From positions 1 to 9,967 of the forward strand of contig CAYNHH010000030.1 of assembly GCA_964397085.1 (NCBI GenBank): DNA of 9,967 nt, in the 5' to 3' direction. Positions within the stretch are counted from its first letter, which is position 1. Each line of letters starts with the position of its first letter. This document shows positions 3,878 through 9,967 of this stretch, piece after piece. A program made the position numbers and the translations under genes. Origin of the DNA: CAILAD01 sp964397085 (lineage in GTDB: Bacteria > Patescibacteriota > Saccharimonadia > CAILAD01 > BJGX01). The notes below the pieces were generated by a model. That model saw only the letters and a list, made by a program, of their open reading frames with translations, was not told the DNA's origin and ran no database searches.

Positions 3878-4503
3878 AAGCACTCACCTATACACGTACC
3901 GGCAGCAAAGCCGCCGAAACACCTTTGGCAAAAAGTATCTTCGAGAGCGAAATAAGCCAAGATTTACTCAAGCAGTCAGTAGTACGCGCTGGTGCCAACC
4001 TAAGACAAGGCAATGCCAAGACTCTTACTCGTGGTGAAGTACGAGGTGGTGGTCGCAAGCCTTGGGCTCAAAAGGGTACAGGACGAGCCCGTTTTGGATC
4101 TAGTCGAGTAAATATATGGAGACATGGCGGTGTTGCCCATGGTCCAACCGGTCTACAGAATTATCAAAAAGATATGCCAACAAGTATGATACGCGCCAGT
4201 ATTCGAATGGCTCTTGCCTCGCAAAGCGATAACGTTAAAGTAATAGAAAGATTTACTATTGCTGAGCCAAAGACAAAACTCGCAGATACACTACTTACCA
4301 AGCTTGAAGCTACTGGCAATGTATTGCTTGTTACTTCTGAGATAGACAAGAAGTTTGCATTGGCTTGTGCCAACCTTAGTGGAGTACAAACAATTGAGTA
4401 TAATCAATTGCGCAGTTATGACTTACTAAATGCCGACTCAATCATTATCGAAAAGCCAGCATTAGAAAAACTAGAAAAATGGCTAGGGAGTAATACTAAA
4501 TGA
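3874..4503 (+). CDS. rplD: 50S ribosomal protein L4 (uL4)
   Basis: L4 is a large-subunit protein whose long loop lines the nascent peptide exit tunnel. In enterobacteria it also represses its own operon. The protein is 209 aa, the usual size. The tunnel loop is well conserved, with TRGEVRGGGRKPWAQKGTGRAR (about residues 50-71) followed by FGSSRVNIWRHGGVAHGP. The globular C-terminal half (about 115-209) is more divergent and ends in LEKLEKWLGSNTK. It starts inside the L3 stop (ATGA) and ends with another ATGA overlap into L23, which suggests coupled translation. Whether it performs feedback control here depends on the leader hairpin and is not shown. Confidence 0.97.
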   Translation: MKALTYTRTGSKAAETPLAKSIFESEISQDLLKQSVVRAGANLRQGNAKTLTRGEVRGGGRKPWAQKGTGRARFGSSRVNIWRHGGVAHGPTGLQNYQKDMPTSMIRASIRMALASQSDNVKVIERFTIAEPKTKLADTLLTKLEATGNVLLVTSEIDKKFALACANLSGVQTIEYNQLRSYDLLNADSIIIEKPALEKLEKWLGSNTK

Positions 4504-4936
4504 AACCACTCATTTTAAAACCAATCATCTCTGAAAAAAGTATTGCCCTAGCTGGTACAGGCACGTACATGTTTGAAGTACCTATTACTACCAACAAGCT
4601 CATTGTAGCTGNNNNNNNNNNNNNNNNNNNNNNNNNNNNNNNNNNNNNNNNNNNNNNNNNNNNNNNNNNNNNNNNNNNNNNNNNNNNNNNNNNNNNNNNN
4701 NNNNNNNNNNNACAGGCACGTACATGTTTGAAGTACCTATTACTACCAACAAGCTCATTGTAGCTGACTCTGTCCATACAAGCTTCAAGGTAGATGTTGT
4801 AAATGTACGTATTAGCGTACTCAAGGGCAAGGCTAAGAAATTCAAGGGCACAACCGGCACAAGAAAAACCACCAAACGTGCGTACGTCACAGTGAAAAGC
4901 GGTCAAAAAATTAGCGTATTCGAGGAGAATAAGTAA
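4500..4936 (+). CDS. rplW: 50S ribosomal protein L23 (uL23), split by an assembly gap
   Basis: L23 sits at the tunnel exit and docks trigger factor and SRP. The printed sequence breaks the gene into a left part (4500-4611) and a right part (from 4712) in different frames. Removing the 100 N and one of the two identical 55-nt copies gives one continuous frame of 93 aa, a normal size. The N-terminus PLILKPIISEKSIAL matches the conserved L23 opening (rP-hTEKs). The later NKLIVADSVHTSFKVDVVNVR (shown with the join restored) and the Lys/Thr-rich loop GKAKKFKGTTGTRKTTKRAYV are the family's rRNA-binding extension. It starts by ATGA overlap with L4 and ends by TAATG overlap with L2. Do not annotate it as a pseudogene or as two genes. 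Confidence 0.95.
4557..4766 (+). repeat. Exact 55-nt direct copies flanking an N gap inside rplW (assembly overlap)
   Basis: Bases 4557-4611 and 4712-4766 are identical and abut the N run on both sides. Both copies encode the TGTYMFEVPITTNKLIVA segment. Removing 155 nt restores the L23 frame. The copy length and gap length equal those at 1891-2100, which points to a common assembler overlap setting. Confidence 0.95.
4612..4711. other. Scaffold gap, 100 N
   Basis: Exactly 100 unknown bases separate contig ends that share 55 nt. The most likely real content is nothing (an overlap rather than a gap). Confidence 0.97.
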
Positions 4937-5769
4937 TGGCTACTAGACTACTCAAGCAAAATACAGCTGCACGTCGCAATATGAGCGTTGCTGATTTTTC
5001 AATGCTGACCAAGAAACGTCCTGAAAAATCTCTTATAGTTACCAAGAAGCAAAAATCTGGTCGTAACAATCAAGGTAAGATTACCATACGTCACCGCGGT
5101 GGTGGTGTTAAGCGTCACACTCGGTTGGTTGATTTTCGACTCGATGAAGTAGAGTCTGCTACCGTTACTGCTCTTGAGTATGATCCTAACCGTAGCGCTC
5201 ACCTAGCTCTACTTGAATTACCAGATGGTACCAAAGCATATATTCCTGCTACTACTACTATGCAAGTAGGCAAAAAGATTAGTGCTGGTAAAGATGTTGA
5301 AGTCAAAGCTGGTAATAGACTGCCTCTAAAGAATATCCCAGTGGGTTCAGTTATCTGTAATATTGAGCTCAAACTAGGTGGCGGAGCACAGATGGTTCGT
5401 TCTGCTGGTGCACGTGCTCAGCTTGCTGCTAAAGAAGGTGTATTTGTACAGATAAAACTTCCATCTGGAGAAGTACGTCTAGTACATCAAGATTGTCATG
5501 CAACTATTGGGCAAGTTGGTAATATAGACCATCAAAATATTAAAATTGGTAGCGCTGGCCGTAAGCGTAAGATGGGCAGACGTCCACAAGTACGAGGTAA
5601 GGCCATGAATCCTGTTGATCACCCACACGGTGGTGGTGAAGGTGGTACTTCTATCGGATTGAAGCATCCAAAAACACCATGGGGTAAGCCAGCTCTTGGT
5701 CTTAAGACAAGACGCCGTAAATATACAGACTCCATGATAGTACGAGGAAGAAAGCGAGGAAAACGATGA
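4936..5769 (+). CDS. rplB: 50S ribosomal protein L2 (uL2)
   Basis: L2 is one of the most conserved ribosomal proteins, needed for subunit joining and peptidyl transferase centre structure. It is 277 aa, the family's normal length. The N-terminal region has RRNMSVADFSMLTKK and GRNNQGKITIRHRGGGVKR (about 43-61). The SH3-like core follows (about 75-200). The C-terminal signature is complete: GKAMNPVDHPHGGGEGG (about 222-238), holding the conserved His required for peptidyl transferase activity, then PWGKPALGLKTRRRK. It starts by TAATG overlap with L23 and ends by ATGA overlap with S19. Confidence 0.99.
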   Translation: MATRLLKQNTAARRNMSVADFSMLTKKRPEKSLIVTKKQKSGRNNQGKITIRHRGGGVKRHTRLVDFRLDEVESATVTALEYDPNRSAHLALLELPDGTKAYIPATTTMQVGKKISAGKDVEVKAGNRLPLKNIPVGSVICNIELKLGGGAQMVRSAGARAQLAAKEGVFVQIKLPSGEVRLVHQDCHATIGQVGNIDHQNIKIGSAGRKRKMGRRPQVRGKAMNPVDHPHGGGEGGTSIGLKHPKTPWGKPALGLKTRRRKYTDSMIVRGRKRGKR

Positions 5770-6047
5770 GTCGTTCTGCAAAAAAAGGTCCATTTATAGA
5801 TCCAAAACTCCTAAAGAAAGTCTTAGCGTTAGACCCAGGTGATAAAACAGTTATCAAGACTTGGGCGCGAGCCTGTACTATCTCTCCAGAAATGGTAGGT
5901 CGTACTATTGCAATTCATAATGGTAAGACTCATGTACCGGTACTACTAACTGAAAACATGGTGGGTCATAAGCTGGGTGAGTTTTCACCTACTCGTAAGT
6001 TTAGAGGTCACGGCGGTAAGCTTGCTAAATCTGAGGGAGGCAAGTAA
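5766..6047 (+). CDS. rpsS: 30S ribosomal protein S19 (uS19)
   Basis: S19 lies in the head of the small subunit next to S13 and contacts the A-site region. It is 93 aa, full length. Conserved elements are the opening MSRSAKKGPFID, the central IKTWARACTISPEMVGRTIAIHNGK stretch (about 36-60, rendered here only in outline) and the end VGHKLGEFSPTRKFRGHGGK, with the typical EFSPTR motif. It is joined to L2 by ATGA and to L22 by TAATG. Confidence 0.98.
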   Translation: MSRSAKKGPFIDPKLLKKVLALDPGDKTVIKTWARACTISPEMVGRTIAIHNGKTHVPVLLTENMVGHKLGEFSPTRKFRGHGGKLAKSEGGK

Positions 6048-6409
6048 TGAAAGTACAAGCCAAAGCTCGTAACTTGAGTATATCTGCTCAAAAACTCCGG
6101 TTAACCGCCCATGGGCTCAAGGGTAGTTCAGTGCACAGTGCAATGCAACATCTTGCTGCGCAACCACAAAAAGGTTCTGCAATGGTATTTGATGCTGTTC
6201 ATAGTGCAGTTGCAAACGCTGAACATAATCATAGCCTGAAGTCAGCTCAGTTGGTGATTGATGAAATTAGAGTAGATCAAGGTGCGAAGCTCAAGCGCTG
6301 GAGACCTCGATCAAAAGGTATGACTGCTCCAATTATCCACCCTAGAGCTCACCTTACGGTTGTTCTGAGTGATCAAGCAGTAATTAAAGCCAAGAAAGAG
6401 GCGAAATAA
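6047..6409 (+). CDS. rplV: 50S ribosomal protein L22 (uL22)
   Basis: L22 lines the exit tunnel opposite L4. It is 120 aa, slightly longer than the common 110. The N-terminal half carries RNLSISAQKLRL. The helix FDAVHSAVANAEHNH (about 47-61) matches the family's core helix with the AxNAEHN motif. The tunnel hairpin KLKRWRPRSKGMTAPIIHPRAH (about 82-103) is intact. The C-terminus is Lys-rich. TAATG overlaps lie at both ends. Confidence 0.97.
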   Translation: MKVQAKARNLSISAQKLRLTAHGLKGSSVHSAMQHLAAQPQKGSAMVFDAVHSAVANAEHNHSLKSAQLVIDEIRVDQGAKLKRWRPRSKGMTAPIIHPRAHLTVVLSDQAVIKAKKEAK

Positions 6410-7026
6410 TGGGACAAAAAATTAATCCAATTAGCTTACGTTTGCCGGTAACCAAAAACTGGTCAAGCAAATGGTTTGGTGGTAAAGATTTTCGCCAAAA
6501 CCTTATTGCTGATATTAAGATTCGTGAACTTATCACTAAAAAGCTTGGTTTTCGCGCAGGACTTGCTGCAATTGAGATTGAGCGTTCTACTAGCCAGTTA
6601 ACAATCACAATCTTCACTAGTAAGCCAGGAGTTGTTATTGGTAGAGGCGGTGTAGGTATTGAGGCATTAAAAGCTGATCTCAAAAAACTTACCTCTGAAG
6701 GTATGAAACTTAATATTGAAGAAGTGAAAAGCCCAGAGACTCATGCTCAGCTTATTGCTGAAAATGTTGCGTCTCAGCTTGAAAGACGAATGGCTTTTCG
6801 TCGCGTTATTAAAGGTGCTACAGAAAACTCAATGAAGGCTGGAATGCTTGGAACTAAAATTACTGTATCTGGTCGACTAAATGGTGCTGAGATGGCTCGC
6901 ACAGAATCTACCGCCCAAGGTAGTATTCCTCTGCACACTATCAAGGCCAATATTGATTACGGCACAGCCCGAGCCCAGACTACCTATGGAATTATTGGCG
7001 TAAAAGTATGGGTGTATAAAGGATAG
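6409..7026 (+). CDS. rpsC: 30S ribosomal protein S3 (uS3), short C-terminus
   Basis: S3 lies at the mRNA entry site of the small subunit and contributes to helicase activity there. The sequence opens with MGQKINPISLRLP, the family start. The type II KH domain carries its GxxG-type loop at VVIGRGGVGIEALK (about 74-87). The C-terminal S3 domain includes MKAGMLGTKITVSGRLNGAEMART and TIKANIDYGTARAQTTYGIIGVKVWVYKG. It stops at 205 aa, right after VWVYKG, so it lacks the charged tail many bacteria have (about 10-30 more residues). A TAATG overlap links it to L22, and L16 begins two bases after its TAG stop. Confidence 0.98.
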   Translation: MGQKINPISLRLPVTKNWSSKWFGGKDFRQNLIADIKIRELITKKLGFRAGLAAIEIERSTSQLTITIFTSKPGVVIGRGGVGIEALKADLKKLTSEGMKLNIEEVKSPETHAQLIAENVASQLERRMAFRRVIKGATENSMKAGMLGTKITVSGRLNGAEMARTESTAQGSIPLHTIKANIDYGTARAQTTYGIIGVKVWVYKG

Positions 7027-7028
7027 CT

Positions 7029-7460
7029 ATGTTACTACCAAGAAAAACCAAGTATAGAAAGGCCATGAAGGGCAAGAATGACGGAATCGCAACTCGCGGT
7101 ACTGAAATTAACTTTGGTCGATATGGCTTGAAGAGTATGGAAAATGAACGTATTACTTCTCGTCAGATAGAAGCAGCGCGTCGTGCTATGACCCGATATG
7201 TAAAACGTGGTGGTAAGATTTGGATTCGAATATTTCCACACACACCTGTTACCCGTAAGCCTGCAGAAGTACGAATGGGATCAGGTAAGGGTGCTCTTGA
7301 TCACTATGTAGCTCGAGTACAAGCCGGAAAGATATTATTCGAAATGGATGGTGTTGATGAAGCCACAGCAAAAGAAGCAATGCGACTTGCTGCTATGAAG
7401 CTACCCGTAAGAACGAAATTCTTAGTAAAAGCACAGACTGGAGAAAGTCATGAAAAATAA
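7029..7460 (+). CDS. rplP: 50S ribosomal protein L16 (uL16)
   Basis: L16 organises the A-site tRNA elbow region of the large subunit and joins late in assembly. It is 143 aa, close to the usual 136-144. The opening MLLPRKTKYRKAMKG is standard. ERITSRQIEAARRAMTRYVKRGGKIWIRIFP (about 39-69) and TRKPAEVRMGSGKGALDHYVA (about 74-94) are conserved. A Shine-Dalgarno AAAGGA (7018-7023) overlaps the end of S3. Its last four codons overlap the start of the L29 gene, the largest overlap in the operon (11 nt). Confidence 0.98.
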   Translation: MLLPRKTKYRKAMKGKNDGIATRGTEINFGRYGLKSMENERITSRQIEAARRAMTRYVKRGGKIWIRIFPHTPVTRKPAEVRMGSGKGALDHYVARVQAGKILFEMDGVDEATAKEAMRLAAMKLPVRTKFLVKAQTGESHEK

Positions 7461-7653
7461 AGAGCTACGTAACAAATCATCCAAAGAGCTCCAGACTACC
7501 TTGCTTGATTCTCAGACCAAGCTAGCTACTCTTGCTGTAGAATATCGAACTAAAGAAGTAAAAAACGTCAAACAAATTTCCAGCATCAAAAAAGATATTG
7601 CCCGCATACTAACTTTGCAACGCGAAAGAGAAATAGAAGGAGAAGCCAAATGA
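7450..7653 (+). CDS. rpmC: 50S ribosomal protein L29 (uL29)
   Basis: L29 is a small two-helix protein beside L23 at the tunnel exit. It is 67 aa, typical size. The pattern is KELRNKSSKELQTTLLDSQTKLATL, then the loop, then ISSIKKDIARILTLQRERE. The second helix with its K-DIARI-T core is diagnostic. It starts inside the end of L16 and ends by ATGA overlap with S17. Sequence identity to distant L29 proteins is always low, so position between L16 and S17 supports the call. Confidence 0.94.
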   Translation: MKNKELRNKSSKELQTTLLDSQTKLATLAVEYRTKEVKNVKQISSIKKDIARILTLQREREIEGEAK

Positions 7654-7901
7654 CACGAATTATTACCGGTAAAGTAGTTTCTAACAAGATGGACAAGACT
7701 GTTGTTGTGGCTATTGAGCACCAAAAGAAACACCCTATCTACAAGAAGAACTACAAAGTGACCAATACATTCAAGGCTCATGATGAAGATAATGCTTGCA
7801 TGCCTGGTGATGTAGTTGAGATTGTTGAAACTCGACCAATAAGCAAAGACAAACACTTTAGCGTACAAAAAATTGTTCAAACTGCAAAGGTGACTAAATG
7901 A
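7650..7901 (+). CDS. rpsQ: 30S ribosomal protein S17 (uS17)
   Basis: S17 is a primary 16S rRNA binder of the small subunit body with an OB-fold. It is 83 aa, full length. Diagnostic parts are GKVVSNKMDKTVVVAIEHQKKHPIYKK (about 7-33) and CMPGDVVEIVETRPISKDKHFSV (about 50-72), with the conserved GD-V-I-E-RP-SK-K-F pattern. AAGGAG before the start lies within the end of L29. ATGA overlaps lie on both sides. Confidence 0.97.
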   Translation: MTRIITGKVVSNKMDKTVVVAIEHQKKHPIYKKNYKVTNTFKAHDEDNACMPGDVVEIVETRPISKDKHFSVQKIVQTAKVTK

Positions 7902-8266
7902 TACAAGCCGAGACACGATTACATGTTGCCGATAATACTGGCGCAAAAGAGATCTATTGCATTAAAGTGCTTGGTGGTAGTAAACGTCGCTACGCACGGG
8001 TTGGTGACATTATAGTTGCATCTGTAAAGACAGCTACTCCTAATGGAACAGTTAAGAAAAAAGAAGTTGTTCAGGCAGTAGTTGTGCGTACCAAAAAGAC
8101 CATCAATCGTACTGATGGCTCAGCAATTTGTTTTGACGAGAACGCTGCAGTTATTATTGATAAAGCTAAGTTGCCACGTGGTACTCGTATTTTTGGTCCT
8201 GTTTGTCGCGAACTTCGAGAACGAGGATATATGAAAATTGTCTCACTTGCGCCGGAGGTACTCTAA
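7898..8266 (+). CDS. rplN: 50S ribosomal protein L14 (uL14)
   Basis: L14 forms an intersubunit bridge with helix 14 of 16S rRNA and is the docking site of the silencing factor RsfS. It is 122 aa, exactly the usual bacterial length. The sequence is highly conserved: MIQAETRLHVADNTGAKEI, KVLGGSKRRYARVGDII, DGSAICFDENAAVII, and GTRIFGPVCRELRERGYMKIVSLAPEVL at the end. It starts by ATGA overlap with S17 and ends by TAATG overlap with L24. Confidence 0.99.
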   Translation: MIQAETRLHVADNTGAKEIYCIKVLGGSKRRYARVGDIIVASVKTATPNGTVKKKEVVQAVVVRTKKTINRTDGSAICFDENAAVIIDKAKLPRGTRIFGPVCRELRERGYMKIVSLAPEVL

Positions 8267-8631
8267 TGAAGCTTTTACGAAAAGACAAAGTAATGGTCAT
8301 AAGTGGTAAGTATAATGGCAAAAAAGGCGAGATTATTGCTGTATTGCCTAAGACCAATCAAGTAGTGATAGAAGGTGTCAATGTTGCAAAACGACATACC
8401 AAGCCAACACAAACCAATCCTAAAGGTGGAATCATTGAGATTACTAAGCCGATCAACGCTAGTAAGGTAATGGTGATCGATCCAACATCTGGCAAACCGG
8501 CCAGAGTAGGTTATAAGATTAGTTCAAGTGGCAAAAAAGAACGTATCTACAAGGTGTCAAAATTTAAAAATGCAACTACCAAGAAAGTTGCCAAAAAAGC
8601 CGTTACTAAAAAAACTGAGGTCAAGAAATGA
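8266..8631 (+). CDS. rplX: 50S ribosomal protein L24 (uL24)
   Basis: L24 initiates large subunit assembly by binding the 5' domain of 23S rRNA. The KOW motif is clear: KDKVMVISGKYNGKKGEIIAV (about 6-26). It is followed by VVIEGVNVAKRHTKP and GGIIEITKPINASKVMVIDP. It is 121 aa; the last 30 residues are a Lys/Thr/Ala-rich basic tail (NATTKKVAKKAVTKKTEVKK) slightly longer than in most bacteria. The start is the ATG overlapping the L14 stop (TAATG), which gives the family N-terminus. An open frame continues upstream to 8203, but it runs inside L14 and is not used. The end overlaps L5 by ATGA. Confidence 0.97.
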   Translation: MKLLRKDKVMVISGKYNGKKGEIIAVLPKTNQVVIEGVNVAKRHTKPTQTNPKGGIIEITKPINASKVMVIDPTSGKPARVGYKISSSGKKERIYKVSKFKNATTKKVAKKAVTKKTEVKK

Positions 8632-9173
8632 ATCGTTTACTAAAATCATACCAGACTGAAATTCGTCCAGAGCTCAAGACTGAGTTAGATTTGAGTAATA
8701 TCAATCAGGTGCCAAAGCTTGAAAAAATCGTTATCAACTCAGGCGTTGGTAGAGCAGTGCAAGATAGTAAACATCTTGATATCGTTATTGCTACTCTGAC
8801 CAAGATTAGTGGTCAAAAACCAGTTGTCACAAAAGCCAAAAACAGTATCGCTGCTTTTAAGCTTCGCGAAGAAAACCCAATTGGAGTAAAGGTAACTTTA
8901 CGTGGTGAGCATATGTGGGATTTTCTAGATCGACTGATTGCAGTAGTAATCCCTCGCATGAGAGATTTTCGTGGACTTTCAAATAAAAGTTTTGACCCTC
9001 AAGGTAATTACAGTATTGGTATAAATGATCAGACCGTTTTTCCAGAAATTAGCTTTGAAGACGCAAGCGCTACTCATGGCTTACAGATCAATATTGTGAC
9101 GAGTACAAAAAATAAAGAGCATGCCAGACTTCTTATGAAGAAGCTTGGCTTGCCACTAGAGAAAGGAGAATAG
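8628..9173 (+). CDS. rplE: 50S ribosomal protein L5 (uL5)
   Basis: L5 binds 5S rRNA in the central protuberance and contacts P-site tRNA. It is 181 aa, normal length. Conserved parts are VPKLEKIVINSGVGRAV (about 27-43), ITGQ-like ISGQKPVVTKAKNSIAAFKLRE (about 63-84), GVKVTLRG, and the MRDFRGLSNKSFDPQGNYSIGINDQTVFPEI region (about 119-149). It starts by ATGA overlap with L24. S14 begins one base after the TAG stop, and AAAGGAG near the L5 end serves as its ribosome binding site. Confidence 0.98.
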   Translation: MNRLLKSYQTEIRPELKTELDLSNINQVPKLEKIVINSGVGRAVQDSKHLDIVIATLTKISGQKPVVTKAKNSIAAFKLREENPIGVKVTLRGEHMWDFLDRLIAVVIPRMRDFRGLSNKSFDPQGNYSIGINDQTVFPEISFEDASATHGLQINIVTSTKNKEHARLLMKKLGLPLEKGE

Positions 9174-9174
9174 C

Positions 9175-9444
9175 ATGGCCAGAAAAGCACTAATACAACG
9201 AGAGCTGAAGCGTCAAAAATTGTCAGCCAAATACGCAACTAAACGAGCAGAATTAAAAGCTGCTGGTGACATGGAGGGCCTTGCTAAACTTCCCCGAAAC
9301 GCCAACCCTACCCGTCTCCATAATCGCTGTGAGATTACCGGACGTCCCCATGCGTTTATTCGTGATTTTGGGCTTTCACGAATTACATTTAGAGAACAAG
9401 CCAGTAACGGTCGAATACCTGGTATAACAAAGTCGAGCTGGTAG
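9175..9444 (+). CDS. rpsN: 30S ribosomal protein S14 (uS14), zinc-independent type
   Basis: S14 is in the small subunit head near S3, S10 and S19. It is 89 aa with the conserved second half LPRNANPTRLHNRCEITGRPHAF (about 39-61) and RITFREQASNGRIPGITKSSW to the end. It has only one cysteine (Cys52) and none of the paired CxxC motifs of the 61-residue zinc-ribbon form. It is therefore the zinc-free (C-minus) type with an N-terminal insertion. It sits in its canonical place between L5 and S8, with a 14-base spacer to S8. Confidence 0.98.
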   Translation: MARKALIQRELKRQKLSAKYATKRAELKAAGDMEGLAKLPRNANPTRLHNRCEITGRPHAFIRDFGLSRITFREQASNGRIPGITKSSW

Positions 9445-9458
9445 AAGGAGATATTAAG

Positions 9459-9848
9459 ATGATGACAACAGATCCAATTGCAGATATGCTAACAAGAATA
9501 CGAAATGGTTTGAGTGCAAACAAAACATCCGTTACTATCCCTTACTCAAAAATAAAACTTTCAATAGCTCAGATTTTGCAGGCAAAAGGCTATATTGCTA
9601 ATGTGCAAGAAACCAAAAATGGCGCCTTTGCGATGCTAGAAGTGCAATTAAGTGGCGCAGACAAAAAAATCACCACCATTACCAGAGTAAGTAAGCCAGG
9701 TCGTAGAATGTACACACCGAAGTCAGAGATCCCAAGTGTATTGGGTGGTCGCGGAATAGTGATTGTGTCTACTCCGGCTGGTATTATGACTGGTAGTGAT
9801 GCACGCAAAAAAGGCATGGGCGGTGAATTAATATGTACGGTGTATTAG
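9459..9848 (+). CDS. rpsH: 30S ribosomal protein S8 (uS8)
   Basis: S8 is a central-domain 16S rRNA binder and the known feedback repressor of the spc operon in E. coli. It is 129 aa, the usual length. MTTDPIADMLTRIRNG is the family opening, followed by VTIPYSKIKLSIAQIL. The C-terminal rRNA-binding core carries RVSKPGRRMYTPKSEIP (about 76-92), GGRGIVIVSTPAGIMT and KKGMGGELICTVY. Two ATGs stand side by side. The first (9459) is eight bases after AAGGAG (9445-9450) and is preferred over the second. Confidence 0.98.
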   Translation: MMTTDPIADMLTRIRNGLSANKTSVTIPYSKIKLSIAQILQAKGYIANVQETKNGAFAMLEVQLSGADKKITTITRVSKPGRRMYTPKSEIPSVLGGRGIVIVSTPAGIMTGSDARKKGMGGELICTVY

Positions 9849-9857
9849 GAGAATATT

Positions 9858-9967
9858 ATGAGTAGAATTGGAAAAGTACCCGTCGAAATACCCACAGGAG
9901 TGACAATAAAGATCACAGACCAAACACTGGTTGCTACCGGTCCAAAAGGTGAGCTTACAATTGTTGT
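9858..9967 (+). CDS. rplF: 50S ribosomal protein L6 (uL6), N-terminal part, cut by window end
   Basis: Only the first 36 complete codons are present. The opening MSRIGKVPVEIPTGVTI and the later VATGPKGEL are the standard L6 N-terminus, including the GPKG-L turn. L6 sits near the factor-binding stalk base on the large subunit. AGGAGA (9847-9852) lies five bases before the ATG and overlaps the S8 stop. The position after S8 matches the canonical spc order. Confidence 0.97.
   Translation, partial: MSRIGKVPVEIPTGVTIKITDQTLVATGPKGELTIV

Noticed and set aside
4557..4766. Biological tandem duplication inside L23
   Set aside because: Copies are exact, abut a 100-N run on both sides, have the same length as at the other gap, and collapsing them restores an essential gene.
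8203..8265. N-terminal extension of L24 inside L14
   Set aside because: The extension reads an out-of-frame part of conserved L14. The ATG at 8266 gives the family N-terminus and the TAATG overlap used elsewhere in the operon.
3239..9967. Recoded TGA (glycine) as in Gracilibacteria
   Set aside because: TGA ends L3, L4, L2, L29, S17 and L24 exactly where the family lengths require a stop.

Overview
The window looks like a chromosome segment from a Candidate Phyla Radiation (Patescibacteria) bacterium, most likely a Saccharibacterium (TM7). It probably comes from a draft or metagenome assembly. The lineage is inferred from the style of the ribosomal proteins, the very tight overlapping operon, the small Tic20/DUF4870-type membrane protein and the unrecognised small genes. 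TGA ends several unmistakable genes (L3, L4, L2, L29, S17, L24). That rules out the recoded Gracilibacteria/Absconditabacteria, where TGA is glycine.

Left part (1-3030): small, mostly single-gene units. The window opens inside the last ATPase domain of an ABC-F protein (1-498), which ends in a bidirectional terminator. Two minus-strand genes of unknown function follow (529-987 and 1226-1642). Each has its own promoter, Shine-Dalgarno site and strong terminator. A divergent promoter pair (1697-1783) then drives the second of these leftward and a DUF4870/Tic20-like membrane protein rightward (1824-2368). Next comes a 406-base stretch without a convincing gene. It carries a promoter, a long perfect hairpin and an intrinsic terminator, and is best read as an unassigned structured RNA of about 265 nt (about 2458-2722). 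A small membrane protein (2775-3029) follows it.

Right part (3057-9967): a strong extended -10 promoter, a leader of about 145 nt with hairpins, and then the S10-spc ribosomal protein operon: L3-L4-L23-L2-S19-L22-S3-L16-L29-S17-L14-L24-L5-S14-S8-L6. L6 is cut by the window end. The genes overlap (ATGA or TAATG) or sit 1-14 bases apart, so translation is probably coupled throughout. S10 (rpsJ), the usual first gene, is not upstream of L3.

Two runs of exactly 100 N (1946-2045 and 4612-4711) break the DUF4870 gene and the L23 gene. Each run is flanked by an exact 55-nt copy of the same sequence, so these are contig ends that overlap by 55 nt and were scaffolded as if separated. Removing 155 nt at each place restores one open frame in both genes (129 aa and 93 aa). 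Neither gene should be called a pseudogene.

The most interesting biology is the candidate structured RNA at 2458-2722. After it come the L3-first operon with its structured leader, and the two orphan minus-strand genes, one with a hairpin-rich 3' UTR.
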